46,240 nucleotides of DNA from Corynebacterium sp. HMSC04H06. Lineage in GTDB: Bacteria > Actinomycetota > Actinomycetes > Mycobacteriales > Mycobacteriaceae. Made by a program: the position numbers and the translations under genes. The stretch is taken from positions 1 to 46,240 of the forward strand of contig NZ_KV823431.1 of assembly GCF_001815935.1 (NCBI RefSeq). The letters run 5' to 3'. Below, one piece after another: positions 24,237 to 31,474 of the stretch (its first letter is position 1; each line of letters opens with the position of its first letter). The notes beneath the pieces are model-generated. The model was not told where the DNA came from, did no database searches, and saw only the letters and a list, made by a program, of their open reading frames with translations.

Positions 24237-25970
24237 ATGTCGAAGCTCAGCATCGACCAAAAGACCGTCTTGTCGCTGTTCAGCGATAAGCGGGCCGATT
24301 TCCTCATCCCCGACTACCAGCGCCCCTACGCCTGGACTGAGGATCAGTGCCTGACCTTATGGGAAGATATTTTCGCTTTCGCCATCCCGGAAGGCGACGT
24401 GGACCAGTTCGACGACAACGACGAGTACTTCCTGGGGCCCATCGTGACCTTTCGCAACACGGAAGGCCAGCTCGAAATCATCGACGGACAGCAGCGACTG
24501 ACGACCTTGATGCTGCTCCTGCGTGCTTTCTATGCGAAGTTCGAGCACATGAAAGACGCTCGATCGGTGAAAACCCGCGATCTTATCGCGTCGTGCCTGT
24601 GGAAGACCGATGAGTTCGGCGACCCCGACTACGAACAGCTGAAGATCGACTCTGAGGTAGCCTCCGACGACGACAAGGGCGAGTTTCTCGAAATCCTGCG
24701 AAAAGGTGAGGTAGTTCCGGGCCGTCGCAGCCGGTACGCGGAGAACTTCGCGTTCTTCCAACGCAGCATCGACGAGTTTGTCGACAAGTTCCCGACCTAT
24801 ACGCCTTCGCTGGCCATGCGCATCCTGAAGAACCTAATCCTGCTTCCGATTGAGGCAGAGTCCCAGCGAACAGCCCTTCGGATCTTCTCCACGCTCAACG
24901 ACCGCGGGCTCCCGTTGGCGGATGCGGACATCTTTAAATCGCAGTTCTACAAGTACTTTGCGGACAAGGACAAGAAGGACGAGTTCATTGATCGCTGGCG
25001 GGTGCTGGAAGAGACCAGTAGCCGAATCTTTGACCGGTCCAGTTCCAATGCGATGGATGAGCTGTTCACGCGTTACATGTACTACCGGCGTGCGAAGCTG
25101 GGTATTCGCAAGACGACGACGGTGTCCCTGCGTGATTTCTATGAGCGTGGCAACTACGAGCTGCTGAAATCAGAGCAGACCCTCGCCGACCTGGAGACCC
25201 TCCTCTCGTTCTGGGTAAGGGTCAACGACCGAGAAGGCTTCAGCGAGGAGGTAATCCGCCGCCTCTTTGTCATGTCGCACGCGCCGAACAGCATGTGGAC
25301 CTACTTCGTGTCCGTGTACTATATGCATAACCATGATGAGAACGGCGATCTGGATGACAAGAAATTCCTGGACTTCCTCTCTCGTATCAATGCATTTATC
25401 TGGGCATACTCGATTGAGCGGCCCGGCGTAAACGCGCTGCGTACCCCGATTTTTCCGGCGATGGTCCGGCTGGTCAACGACGAGCCAGTCACTTTCGAGC
25501 AACACCGTTTCGACCGCACCGGCTTGGAAGAACGGATGAAGTCCTTCCGGTTCAACAACGGGCGGCCGATTACCCGTTCCATGCTGGTGTGGTGGGCCTT
25601 CCAGGATCCCGATCAGCAGCCGTTCGATCCGGACGTAAAGCTTGAGCTCGAGCACATCTACGCCAAGAAGCGTGCCGACGTGGAAAACTCCCTCGACCCG
25701 CGCAGCCTGCTCGAGTCACTGGGCAACAAGGCGTTCTTGGAAAAGTCCATCAACATCCGCGCATCGGACTACCGCTTCTCCGACAAGAAGAACTACTACA
25801 ACGGCTTCACCACGTCCCGGGGCCAAGTCCGCCCAGGCACCCGCAACGTCGAGCTCAAGAAGCTCGCGGAGAATCAAAACGACTTCAAGCAGGAGGACAT
25901 CATCGCACGAAACGAGAAGATCGTGTCCAGCTTCCTCGACTTCGTGGGTGAGTGGGGACTGCTGGCTTAG
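24237..25970 (+). CDS. DUF262/DUF1524 (GmrSD-like) protein, putative defence nuclease
   Basis: A 577-residue protein. The N-terminal DUF262 part has FLIPDYQRPYAW at about residues 22-33 and EIIDGQQRLTTLMLLLRAF at about 79-97. The DGQQRLTTL motif is the ParB/Srx-like nucleotide-handling signature. The C-terminal part carries a DUF1524-type His-Me finger: LELEHIYAKK, then SLGNKAFLEKSIN. Proteins with both parts include the GmrSD type IV restriction enzymes, which cut modified phage DNA. No partner methylase or second subunit is adjacent, so it may act alone. The start is supported by AAGGAG. It sits among IS elements and gene remnants, which suggests acquired defence DNA. Confidence 0.85.
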   Translation: MSKLSIDQKTVLSLFSDKRADFLIPDYQRPYAWTEDQCLTLWEDIFAFAIPEGDVDQFDDNDEYFLGPIVTFRNTEGQLEIIDGQQRLTTLMLLLRAFYAKFEHMKDARSVKTRDLIASCLWKTDEFGDPDYEQLKIDSEVASDDDKGEFLEILRKGEVVPGRRSRYAENFAFFQRSIDEFVDKFPTYTPSLAMRILKNLILLPIEAESQRTALRIFSTLNDRGLPLADADIFKSQFYKYFADKDKKDEFIDRWRVLEETSSRIFDRSSSNAMDELFTRYMYYRRAKLGIRKTTTVSLRDFYERGNYELLKSEQTLADLETLLSFWVRVNDREGFSEEVIRRLFVMSHAPNSMWTYFVSVYYMHNHDENGDLDDKKFLDFLSRINAFIWAYSIERPGVNALRTPIFPAMVRLVNDEPVTFEQHRFDRTGLEERMKSFRFNNGRPITRSMLVWWAFQDPDQQPFDPDVKLELEHIYAKKRADVENSLDPRSLLESLGNKAFLEKSINIRASDYRFSDKKNYYNGFTTSRGQVRPGTRNVELKKLAENQNDFKQEDIIARNEKIVSSFLDFVGEWGLLA

Positions 25971-25973
25971 CGT

Positions 25974-25997
25974 CCTCCCACCCATGGATGGGGGAGT
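25974..25997 (+). terminator. Possible terminator hairpin after the DUF262 gene
   Basis: CTCCCACCCAT and ATGGGGGAG form a GC-rich imperfect stem just after the DUF262 stop. There is no T run behind it, so intrinsic termination is uncertain. Confidence 0.35.
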
Positions 25998-26080
25998 AGA
26001 AGAGGCGAAAGCAAAAGGATCTGAACCAATCTATGTAAACCAAGCGATGAATATATATGCCCCCGGGCAGAGAAAGGAAG

Positions 26081-26480
26081 AAGCTTAAGGTCGTCAATGA
26101 CGTTTCTTTCGACGTCCGCCGCGGCATCACGCCAGCGCATTGCCATGGCCCGCGCCCTCGCTCTCAACCCGGAGGTCGTCGTCCTGGACGAGGCCGTGTC
26201 CGCCTTGGACGTGTTGGTGCAGAACCAGATCATCCAGCTGCTGGCTGAGCTACAACGCGACCTCAGTCTGTCCTACCTGTTCATCACCCACGACCTGGCT
26301 GCGGTCTGCCAGACCGCCGGAGACATATTGGTGATGAAGAAGGGCCAGGTAGTCGAGCAAGGCGCTGTCGATGCCGTCTTCGACAATCCGCAGCAGGACT
26401 ACACCCGCAACCTCATCGACTCCGTACCCGGCCTCAACATCGAGCTCGGCACCGGCGCGAACCTCGGGCTGGCGGAGTAG
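26081..26480 (+). pseudogene. Remnant of an oligopeptide-type ABC transporter ATPase
   Basis: One frame reads [15 protein letters not shown], the opening strand pair of an OppF/DppF-type ATPase. A second frame takes over at about 26126 with [15 protein letters not shown], then [12 protein letters not shown] (Walker B), a switch His in FITHDLAAV, and the family C-terminus [13 protein letters not shown]. Walker A, the Q-loop and most of the helical domain are gone, which means a deletion of roughly 100 codons plus a frame change. It cannot make a working ATPase. No permease or binding-protein partners remain. It is a relic of a deleted peptide or nickel-type transporter. Confidence 0.8.
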
Positions 26481-26569
26481 CCACCGGCACCGCGCTCCGC
26501 CTTGTTCAGCGGTTAGGTTTATGCCTGAACCCCAAAACCTCAGGCCGCCTGAGCACCGGTGCGGTGACT

Positions 26570-26665
26570 TCAATGGGATGGCATCCCGCCCATTATAGGA
26601 TTGCTGGGCATACCTAGAAGAAGCGCTACACCTAGCGCGAATATGACGTAGGGATCATCCGTCAT
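26570..26665 (-). CDS. Possible 31-residue hydrophobic peptide
   Basis: From an ATG at 26665 the frame gives MTDDPYVIFALGVALLL, then GMPSNPIMGGMPSH and a stop. It would be one membrane span with an acidic N-terminus. The ATG lies inside the 3' end of the upstream small ORF (11-bp overlap), a common arrangement for coupled genes. There is no family assignment, and the length is near the noise level. Confidence 0.3.
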   Translation of the reverse strand: MTDDPYVIFALGVALLLGMPSNPIMGGMPSH

Positions 26666-26810
26666 GCCTGTTTTTTGATGCCCCAAAGAAGAACGTGACG
26701 AGTGCCGATGCAGCAAGCGCCATCGGGACTAGTGTCGTTGTACTACCGGTAACCAGTACTATTACCGAAGCTGCTGCAAGAACTATGGTCAAGAGATTCG
26801 TTAACTTCAT
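26655..26810 (-). CDS. Possible 51-residue two-span membrane peptide
   Basis: From an ATG at 26810 the frame reads MKLTNLLTIVLAAASVIVLV, then TGSTTTLVPM, ALAASALVTFFFGAS and KNRHDG. This gives two hydrophobic segments (about 5-21 and 27-43), a short loop and a basic tail, which is a plausible small membrane protein. There is no strong Shine-Dalgarno sequence. It ends in an overlap with another tiny ORF and begins 19 bp from the first IS end, so its promoter may have been changed by the insertion. No family is recognised; phage or toxin-like small proteins are possible. Confidence 0.4.
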   Translation of the reverse strand: MKLTNLLTIVLAAASVIVLVTGSTTTLVPMALAASALVTFFFGASKNRHDG

Positions 26811-26851
26811 ACGGAATGCCTAGCCTAGATGAAGTGCCCCGGGTTTTGTTC

Positions 26852-27541
26852 CTAGGCTTGTGCCTTGATTTCCATTATTTCTTGGGAAGGGTTGCGGCTC
26901 CAAAACTCGGATTCAACATCCGCCGGCGCCCGGTAGCCCAGGCTCTGGTGGAGCCTTGACTCGTTCCACCAATTCACCCACTCAAACGTGGCAATCTCAA
27001 CATCAACCACGTCGGTCCACAACCTGGTATGAATCAGCTCGTTTTTGTAGGAACCGTTGACGTTTTCAGCCAGTGCATTGTCATAAAAGTCACCAACAGT
27101 ACCGGTCGACGCGATAATGCCATGCTCAGCAAGACGCTCATTGTAGATAATGCTCACATATTGCGAGCCGGGGCCCGACCCCCGATGTGTCTACTTTCCG
27201 GGGGCCGGGCCCGTCGTCACGGGAGACCGGCCTTTACCTTTGCCAGGCACACCTGCAAGGCGCATCAGACGCGCGGTCTGTTCACGTCCAATGTCGATTC
27301 CTTCACGGCGCAGCGCGTGCCACATTTCGCGAATCCCGTAGACACCGTAGTTTTGTTTATGAACTTCGGTAATGCGCTCTACTAGGGCGGCGTCGCGAAG
27401 GCTACGGACACTTAATCCCCGAGCCTTAAATTGGCGGTACCCACAACAGGTAAGGAAGCCGCCAACACGGTGGGTGTTTAACGTCGTGCAGATGAACTCG
27501 ACGGTGAAATGATTCCGGTGTTTATCGATGAACTGGATCAT
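26852..27541 (-). pseudogene. IS3-type transposase orfB, catalytic centre lost
   Basis: The N-terminal part (27541 to about 27215) reads MIQFIDKHRNHFTVEFICTT and ends at the HTH/zinc-like region GVPGKGKGRSPVTT. The C-terminal part (about 27165 to 26852) resumes at SQYVSIIYNERLAEHG and keeps the last acidic residue of the DDE triad in LAENVNGSYKNE. About 75 residues in between, with both catalytic Asp residues, are missing. A GC-rich inverted repeat occupies the junction. It cannot be active. Confidence 0.85.
27171..27212. repeat. GC-rich inverted repeat at the transposase deletion junction
   Basis: The left arm GGGCCCGACCCCCG (27171-27184) and the right arm CGGGGGCCGGGCCC (27199-27212) are complementary at 13 of 14 positions around a 14-base loop ATGTGTCTACTTTC. 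The sequence has no counterpart in an intact IS3 transposase. Confidence 0.75.
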
Positions 27542-27854
27542 TTCCGACGTTTTGGGTCGAGTTCCGATGCGAAAAAGCCGACGCGGCCTTTAACAGCTCG
27601 TTGGTGTCGCGAAGTTCTTGATTCTCACGCCGAAGCTTGGCTACCTCTGCCACGAGGTCTTCGGACAACGGCTCGGCAATACGACCGTCGCGGCGAGTAG
27701 CTTGTGTCCACTGCCGAGCAGTATGCCATGACACACCCAGCTTCGGCGCCACTGCCTGGCACGCAGCCTGCATCGACATGTTCTCTGCCAGGATGCGATC
27801 CTCCACCAAGCGAACGACGCGGTCCTTGGCATCCTGATCAAATTTTCTTGGCAT
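27522..27854 (-). CDS. IS3-type transposase orfA
   Basis: A 110-residue helix-turn-helix protein. It opens MPRKFDQDAKDRVVRLVEDR, has the HTH region (AACQAVAPKLGVSWHTARQW) and the leucine-zipper stretch (AEVAKLRRENQELRDTNELLKAASAF). Family members continue as AFFASELDP with a short basic end. Here a five-base T run (AAAAA on the plus strand near 27572) shifts the frame, so the C-terminus reads SHRNSTQNVG instead. This could be a one-base loss or part of a frameshift signal between orfA and orfB. Without a functional orfB the gene has no transposition role. Confidence 0.75.
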   Translation of the reverse strand: MPRKFDQDAKDRVVRLVEDRILAENMSMQAACQAVAPKLGVSWHTARQWTQATRRDGRIAEPLSEDLVAEVAKLRRENQELRDTNELLKAASAFSHRNSTQNVGNDPVHR

Positions 27855-27904
27855 GTTCCAGATTTTCCCATCTACTCAAACGGAACAAAACCTGGGACAC
27901 TTCA

Positions 27905-28051
27905 GGCCACCAAGTCAATGCCCGTGTCTGCGCGGACACCGTTGTACTTCCAATCAGCCCAGCGCACGACCTCGTCGAACTGCTGGGATTGGACCGGATC
28001 CGTCCGCAGGTAGTTGACCATCAGCTTTTCAAAAGCAATGCCGTGGGGTGG
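27905..28051 (-). pseudogene. Fragment of a large Mrr-helicase-type defence protein
   Basis: The minus-strand frame between the two insertion sequences reads HGIAFEKLMVNYLRTDP, then VQSQQFDEVVRWADWKYNG and VRADTGIDLVA. This matches the N-terminal Mrr-like nuclease region of the large predicted helicases (COG4889 type) linked to phage restriction. The D-x-GID segment is the expected start of the nuclease core. The frame is cut at both ends: by the complete IS on the 5' side and by the right end of the first IS on the 3' side, which supplies an immediate TGA. The nuclease remainder and the helicase are not in the window. Confidence 0.75.
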
Positions 28052-28074
28052 CCTAAGAATTCGGTCCAGTTGGT

Positions 28075-28956
28075 TTAAGCGTTGACCGTGTTTTCATGTT
28101 GCCATTGTTCCGCATACTTGCGCGGGCTGAGGTAGCCCAGCGAGGAATGCGGGTGGAAGTCATTGTACCGCTGCGACCACTGGGCCACGAGCATCCGTGC
28201 ATGTTCGAGATTCTCGATGCTGTTGTCTTCTAAGAGTTCGTCACGCATTCGGTTGTGGAAAGACTCGACATACCCGTTATGCCAGGGCTGGCCTGGCGGG
28301 ATAAACGCCTGAATCGTTTCATCCTCCCCAGCCCATTCGTTGAGCGCATGAGCGATGAACTCGGGGCCGTTATCCATCCGGATCACCCGCGGGCGCCCGC
28401 CTTGGTCACAACAAGCGAGGTCGAGCAGCTCGATCACCGAGTCCGCGTCGATCTTCTTGTCGACCGTGAAGGCGACGTGCTCGCGAGTGTATTCATCGAT
28501 GATGTTGCAGATCTTTATCGTCTTGCCGTGCCATGTTGAATCGAACTGGAAATCCAGCGCCCACACGTCGTTCGGGTACTGGCTGGCAGGAACATCGCGC
28601 TGGCCGTGACCATCGACGCGTTTGTGCTTCTTCCTGGGTAGGACGCGCAGGCCTTCTTCACGCCAAATCCTCCGGAAGGTTTCCCGGCATATCCCATACC
28701 CCTCGGTGAGGGCGGTCCTCCAGGCGCGCCGGTGTCCCCACCGGCGGTGATCACGCGCGAACTCGTGCATCCACGCCCTTAGGTCCGCGTACTTATCCGG
28801 CTTGCCCTGACGGATCCTAGCGCGCCGATAAGCACTACGAGAGAGTCCAACGATCTGGCAGGCACGCCTTTGGGAGTAGCCCAGCCCAACGAGATGCCAG
28901 ACGGCATCATGACGGCGAGCTGGGCTTAGAAGTTTCCCTCCGATAATTCTTTCCAC
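28075..28956 (-). CDS. IS3-type transposase orfB (DDE integrase)
   Basis: A 293-residue rve-type integrase with an intact DDE triad: Asp in NDVWALDFQFDST, Asp in RVIRMDNGPEF, and Glu in HNGYVESFHNRMRDE. The N-terminal HTH_21-like region (RRACQIVGLSRSAYRR, then RWGHRRAW) is also present. It overlaps the end of orfA by 31 bp in another frame, the layout expected for a programmed frameshift that makes the OrfAB transposase. Nothing suggests inactivation. Confidence 0.92.
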   Translation of the reverse strand: MERIIGGKLLSPARRHDAVWHLVGLGYSQRRACQIVGLSRSAYRRARIRQGKPDKYADLRAWMHEFARDHRRWGHRRAWRTALTEGYGICRETFRRIWREEGLRVLPRKKHKRVDGHGQRDVPASQYPNDVWALDFQFDSTWHGKTIKICNIIDEYTREHVAFTVDKKIDADSVIELLDLACCDQGGRPRVIRMDNGPEFIAHALNEWAGEDETIQAFIPPGQPWHNGYVESFHNRMRDELLEDNSIENLEHARMLVAQWSQRYNDFHPHSSLGYLSPRKYAEQWQHENTVNA

Positions 28957-29210
28957 GCCGCCTTTTCCAGCTCTGCCTGCCCAAGGAGACGTTTGAGGCG
29001 CGTGTTTTCCTCGCGCAATCGCTGGAGCTTTTTAGCTTCGCTCTTGGTCATCGCCCCATAGGTTGCCTGCCACCTGTTCAGCGTGGCTTCGCTGATCCCC
29101 AGCGCGGTGAGGATTTGAGCCGTGGTCGATCCTGATTCTCTGAGTTCTCGAGCCTTATCCAGCTTGCGAACAATCTGCTCGGGAGTGTGTTTACTGAACT
29201 TCTTCACCAT
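28926..29210 (-). CDS. IS3-type transposase orfA
   Basis: A 94-residue DNA-binding protein. It begins MVKKFSKHTPEQIVRKLDK, has a helix-turn-helix (STTAQILTALGISEATLNRW) and a leucine zipper (KLQRLREENTRLKRLLGQAEL). It is the upstream partner of the orfB at 28075-28956. The AT-poor gap from 29211 to the IS end carries its promoter; the GGAGAATG-like bases before the ATG may serve as the ribosome binding site. Confidence 0.9.
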   Translation of the reverse strand: MVKKFSKHTPEQIVRKLDKARELRESGSTTAQILTALGISEATLNRWQATYGAMTKSEAKKLQRLREENTRLKRLLGQAELEKAAWKELSEGNF

Positions 29211-29278
29211 TTATCCATTCTCCCCCACCCACAGGAAGGGCATCAATGGACAACACTCAAGTCACCCGGACCTAAAAA

Positions 29279-29355
29279 CCTAAGACACTCCAGCCGTACT
29301 TGCCTTGCGGCTGGTTGTCGCGGAGCTGGTCAAGGACCTCGGAGAATGTAGACAT
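29279..29355 (-). pseudogene. 5' end of the disrupted Mrr-helicase-type gene
   Basis: From an ATG at 29355 the frame reads MSTFSEVLDQLRDNQPQGK, then YGWSVL, and enters the complete insertion sequence. The MSTF-EVLDQLRD opening is the usual start of the same helicase family as the fragment at 27905-28051. Simple removal of the insertion with one copy of CCTAA does not bring the two pieces into one frame; they are one base apart. The gene therefore carries a further lesion, or the junction was altered. Confidence 0.6.
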
Positions 29356-29442
29356 GTGTCTATTTTGCCCGACCGGGGCCGTCTTGGTGCCAGGGAGGGG
29401 TGGCGAGTCGCCCTAGGGTTGGGGCTCGGTGAGGTGGGTGGT

Positions 29443-29508
29443 GAGAGTTCCCGACACGAAGAGGTGTTAACTTCTGCGCTGCGGCGGTGTTTTGTGTCGG
29501 TAACTCTC
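29443..29508. repeat. GAGAGTTCC-type hairpin, copy 2
   Basis: The left arm GAGAGTTCCCGACACGAA (29443-29460) pairs with the right arm at 29490-29508, whose complement reads GAGAGTTACCGACACAAAA. It lies just after the stop of the alkaline-phosphatase-like gene, at the end of the ABC operon. Confidence 0.75.
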
Positions 29509-29518
29509 GCGCGGGGGA

Positions 29519-30370
29519 TTAGGAGTCGCGGTGGGCGAGGATGCGGCCGGCTAGGGACTCCGGCTGGAGGTGCTCTTCCCACTCGGGGGTGTGACCGGAC
29601 GGGGACCAGGTGATGGCCCAGGATTGGGTCTCCTTCGGGCTGTCGCCGCCGTGGCCGCCGGCATCGATATGCCCGTGGTCGGTGGTGACGATGAGCAGCC
29701 AGTCCTCCTGGAACTGCAGGTGTCGCTGGGTAAGGGCGGCGGCGAGCCGCTGGGTGTGCGCGTCGACGCGGCCCAGTGCTTCCCGGTATTCGGGGCCGGT
29801 GAGGCCGTGGACGTGGCCGGCATCGTCGACATCGCAGCAGTAGGTGAATCCTACGTCGAAGGTGCCGCCTTTGAGCGCGGCCAGGGTGAAATCGGTGAGC
29901 TCGGCGTCGATGGTGCGGTAACCGTAGGTCTCGCCATCGCGGGAAACTATGCGGTGCAGGCCGGCCTTCTGCTGCTCGACCCGCGGGTGGATGATGGGGC
30001 CTAGGCCGTTCGGATCCGTGAGTACCGGCCAGCCCGCCGCGGCATAAGTCCGCGTTGACTGGTCCTGGTAGAAACACTGGGACAAGACGTCGGGGCAGTT
30101 CCACGTGCGTCCGCCGACGCAGGAATTGTCCACCAGGCCATGCTCGGCGTGGGTGGTGCCGGTCAGGAGGCTGGCCCACCCGGGCGCGGAAATAGTGGGC
30201 ACCTCCATGGTCATGGTGTGAAAAGCGCCGTCAGCCGCCAGACGCTGCAGGGCGGGAGCCACGCTGTCTTCCGCGGCGATGTCCCAGCGCACGCCGTCCA
30301 GCCCCACGATCAGCACCCGCGCGCGCCGGCTGGCAGGTGCGGGCCGGAAGCCAGGTTCTGGGTTAAGCAT
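29519..30370 (-). CDS. Cytoplasmic alkaline-phosphatase-superfamily phosphodiesterase
   Basis: A 283-residue metal-dependent hydrolase of the nucleotide pyrophosphatase/phosphonoacetate hydrolase type. Predicted metal and active-site residues are Asp25 in VGLDGVRWD, the nucleophile position Ser61 in ISAPGWASLLTG (often Thr in this family), Asp and His in DVDDAGHVHG, and Asp, His and His in TTDHGHIDAGGHGG. There is no signal peptide, unlike classic alkaline phosphatases, so the substrate should be inside the cell. The ATG at 30370 overlaps the restored stop of the upstream ATPase (30363-30365), which shows operon coupling. It is the last gene of the ABC operon. The true substrate (phosphodiester, phosphonate or nucleotide) is unknown. 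Confidence 0.85.
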   Translation of the reverse strand: MLNPEPGFRPAPASRRARVLIVGLDGVRWDIAAEDSVAPALQRLAADGAFHTMTMEVPTISAPGWASLLTGTTHAEHGLVDNSCVGGRTWNCPDVLSQCFYQDQSTRTYAAAGWPVLTDPNGLGPIIHPRVEQQKAGLHRIVSRDGETYGYRTIDAELTDFTLAALKGGTFDVGFTYCCDVDDAGHVHGLTGPEYREALGRVDAHTQRLAAALTQRHLQFQEDWLLIVTTDHGHIDAGGHGGDSPKETQSWAITWSPSGHTPEWEEHLQPESLAGRILAHRDS

Positions 30371-31474
30371 TGGTACCACCCTCCACGGAAGCCGGGTGGG
30401 AGACTGTCGCCGCGCCGTCCGCCTTGTCGACCACTACGTCCTGGGTAGTACCGCGCGAGAGCAGGCGCAGCGAGACCGGCTGGCCGGCGTGGAAGCGATC
30501 GGCGCTGATGCTGGACATGTCGACGCGGACGGGGCATCGTCCGGCCCGGTCAGCTTCACCGAGGTGAACAACCCGCGCAGCTGCTTGTTCAGCACGCGGT
30601 ACGGACCGGAAGAATCAGGCAACGCCTCGATCTCCTCGGGGCGGATGAGCGCTACGCCTGTAGTCCCATCGGCCACGCCGTGGTCCGCGTTGCGGATATC
30701 CAGCTCGTTGCCCAGCACCGAGATTCGGCCGGCTCGGCAGAGCCCCGGAATGCGGTTGACCACGCCCACGAACTGCGAAATAAAGGGCGAACGCGGGGTG
30801 TGATAAACCTCAGACGGCGTGCCGATCTGCTCGATGACCCCGGCGTTCATCACTCCAATGCGATCCGCCATGACCAGCGCCTCCTCCTGGTCGTGGGTGA
30901 CCAGCAGAGTGGTGATCCCTTCGGCCAGCTGGATGCGGCGGATTTCGTCGCGGAGCTGGGAGCGGACCGTGGCATCGAGGGCGGACAGCGGCTCGTCCAG
31001 TAGGAGCAGCTGCGGGGAGATGGCCAGCGCGCGGGCCAAGGCCACGCGCTGTTGCTGCCCGCCGGACAGTTGTGCCGGGTACTTGTCCATGTGCTCGGTC
31101 AGCCCCACGAGCTCCAGCAGCTCTTCCGCGCGCTTGCGCCGCGCCGCGGTGGACTGGCGGCCTATCTTTAACCCGTAGGCTACGTTGTCCTTCGCCGTCA
31201 TGTGCGGAAAGAGGGAATACGCCTGGAATACGATGCCCATGTTGCGTTTGCGCGTGGGCACTTTCGAGATGTCCTTGCCGCCGACCTGGATGAGGCCGCG
31301 ATCCGCTGCCTCGAGGCCGGCCAAGATCTTCAGCGTGGTGGTTTTGCCACAGCCGGAAGGGCCCAACAGCGCGACCAGCTCGGACTGATCCAGCGTGAGG
31401 CTCAGTTCCTGCAGGACGGTCTTGGACCCGTACGTCTTGGTGAGGTTGTCCAGAACAACGTGGGGAGTAGACAT
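30363..31474 (-). CDS. ABC transporter ATPase with a C-terminal frameshift
   Basis: Fe3+/spermidine/AEP-type import ATPase. Walker A is GPSGCGKTT (about 38-46), the signature is LSGGQQQRVALARAL, and Walker B is LLLLDEPLSALD. As read, the frame ends at 30434 with an unnatural tail (SASTCPASAPIASTP). Adding one base to the four-base C run (GGGG at 30531-30534 on the plus strand) gives VRVDMSSISADRFHAGQPVS and a normal TOBE end, stopping at 30363 in an overlap with the next gene. The ATPase core is intact, so the shifted protein might still work. The start overlaps the permease stop by one base. Confidence 0.85.

Larger units (their letters stand above)
26481..26829. other. Gap between the ABC relic and the first IS element
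   Basis: No family-level gene is visible. A perfect hairpin CTCAGG-CCG-CCTGAG lies near 26539-26553. Two small minus-strand ORFs (26570-26665 and 26655-26810) occupy most of the rest. The base composition is clearly AT-richer than the flanking genes. Confidence 0.5.
26830..27904 (-). mobile_element. IS3-type insertion sequence, internally deleted
   Basis: It is bounded by 23-bp imperfect inverted repeats: TGAAGTGCCCCGGGTTTTG-type at 26830-26852 and its complement at 27882-27904, with two mismatches. It is 1,075 bp long, short for this group (about 1.2-1.3 kb). It contains orfA and a broken orfB on the minus strand. The bases flanking the two ends do not form a matching target duplication, so one or both sides have been rearranged since insertion. 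It cuts off the 3' part of a helicase-type gene: its right end turns the codon after GIDLVA into TGA. Confidence 0.85.
28057..29278 (-). mobile_element. IS3-type insertion sequence, apparently complete
   Basis: A 1,222-bp element with orfA and orfB on the minus strand. The ends are weakly alike: GAATTCGGTCCAGTTGG on the left and TTTTTAGGTCCGGGTG as the right-end complement share GGTCC and parts of the following bases. The five bases CCTAA flank both sides (28052-28056 and 29279-29283) and may be the target duplication; the identity in fact reaches seven bases, CCTAAGA. Exact borders are therefore approximate. It splits the 5' end of a helicase-type gene. Confidence 0.75.

Noticed and set aside
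25900..26233. Small minus-strand ORFs across the start of the ABC relic
   Set aside because: They are antisense to the relic and to the end of the DUF262 gene, with no motif or plausible start.
27029..27385. Plus-strand ORFs inside the first IS element
   Set aside because: They run opposite to recognisable transposase sequence and have no similarity of their own.
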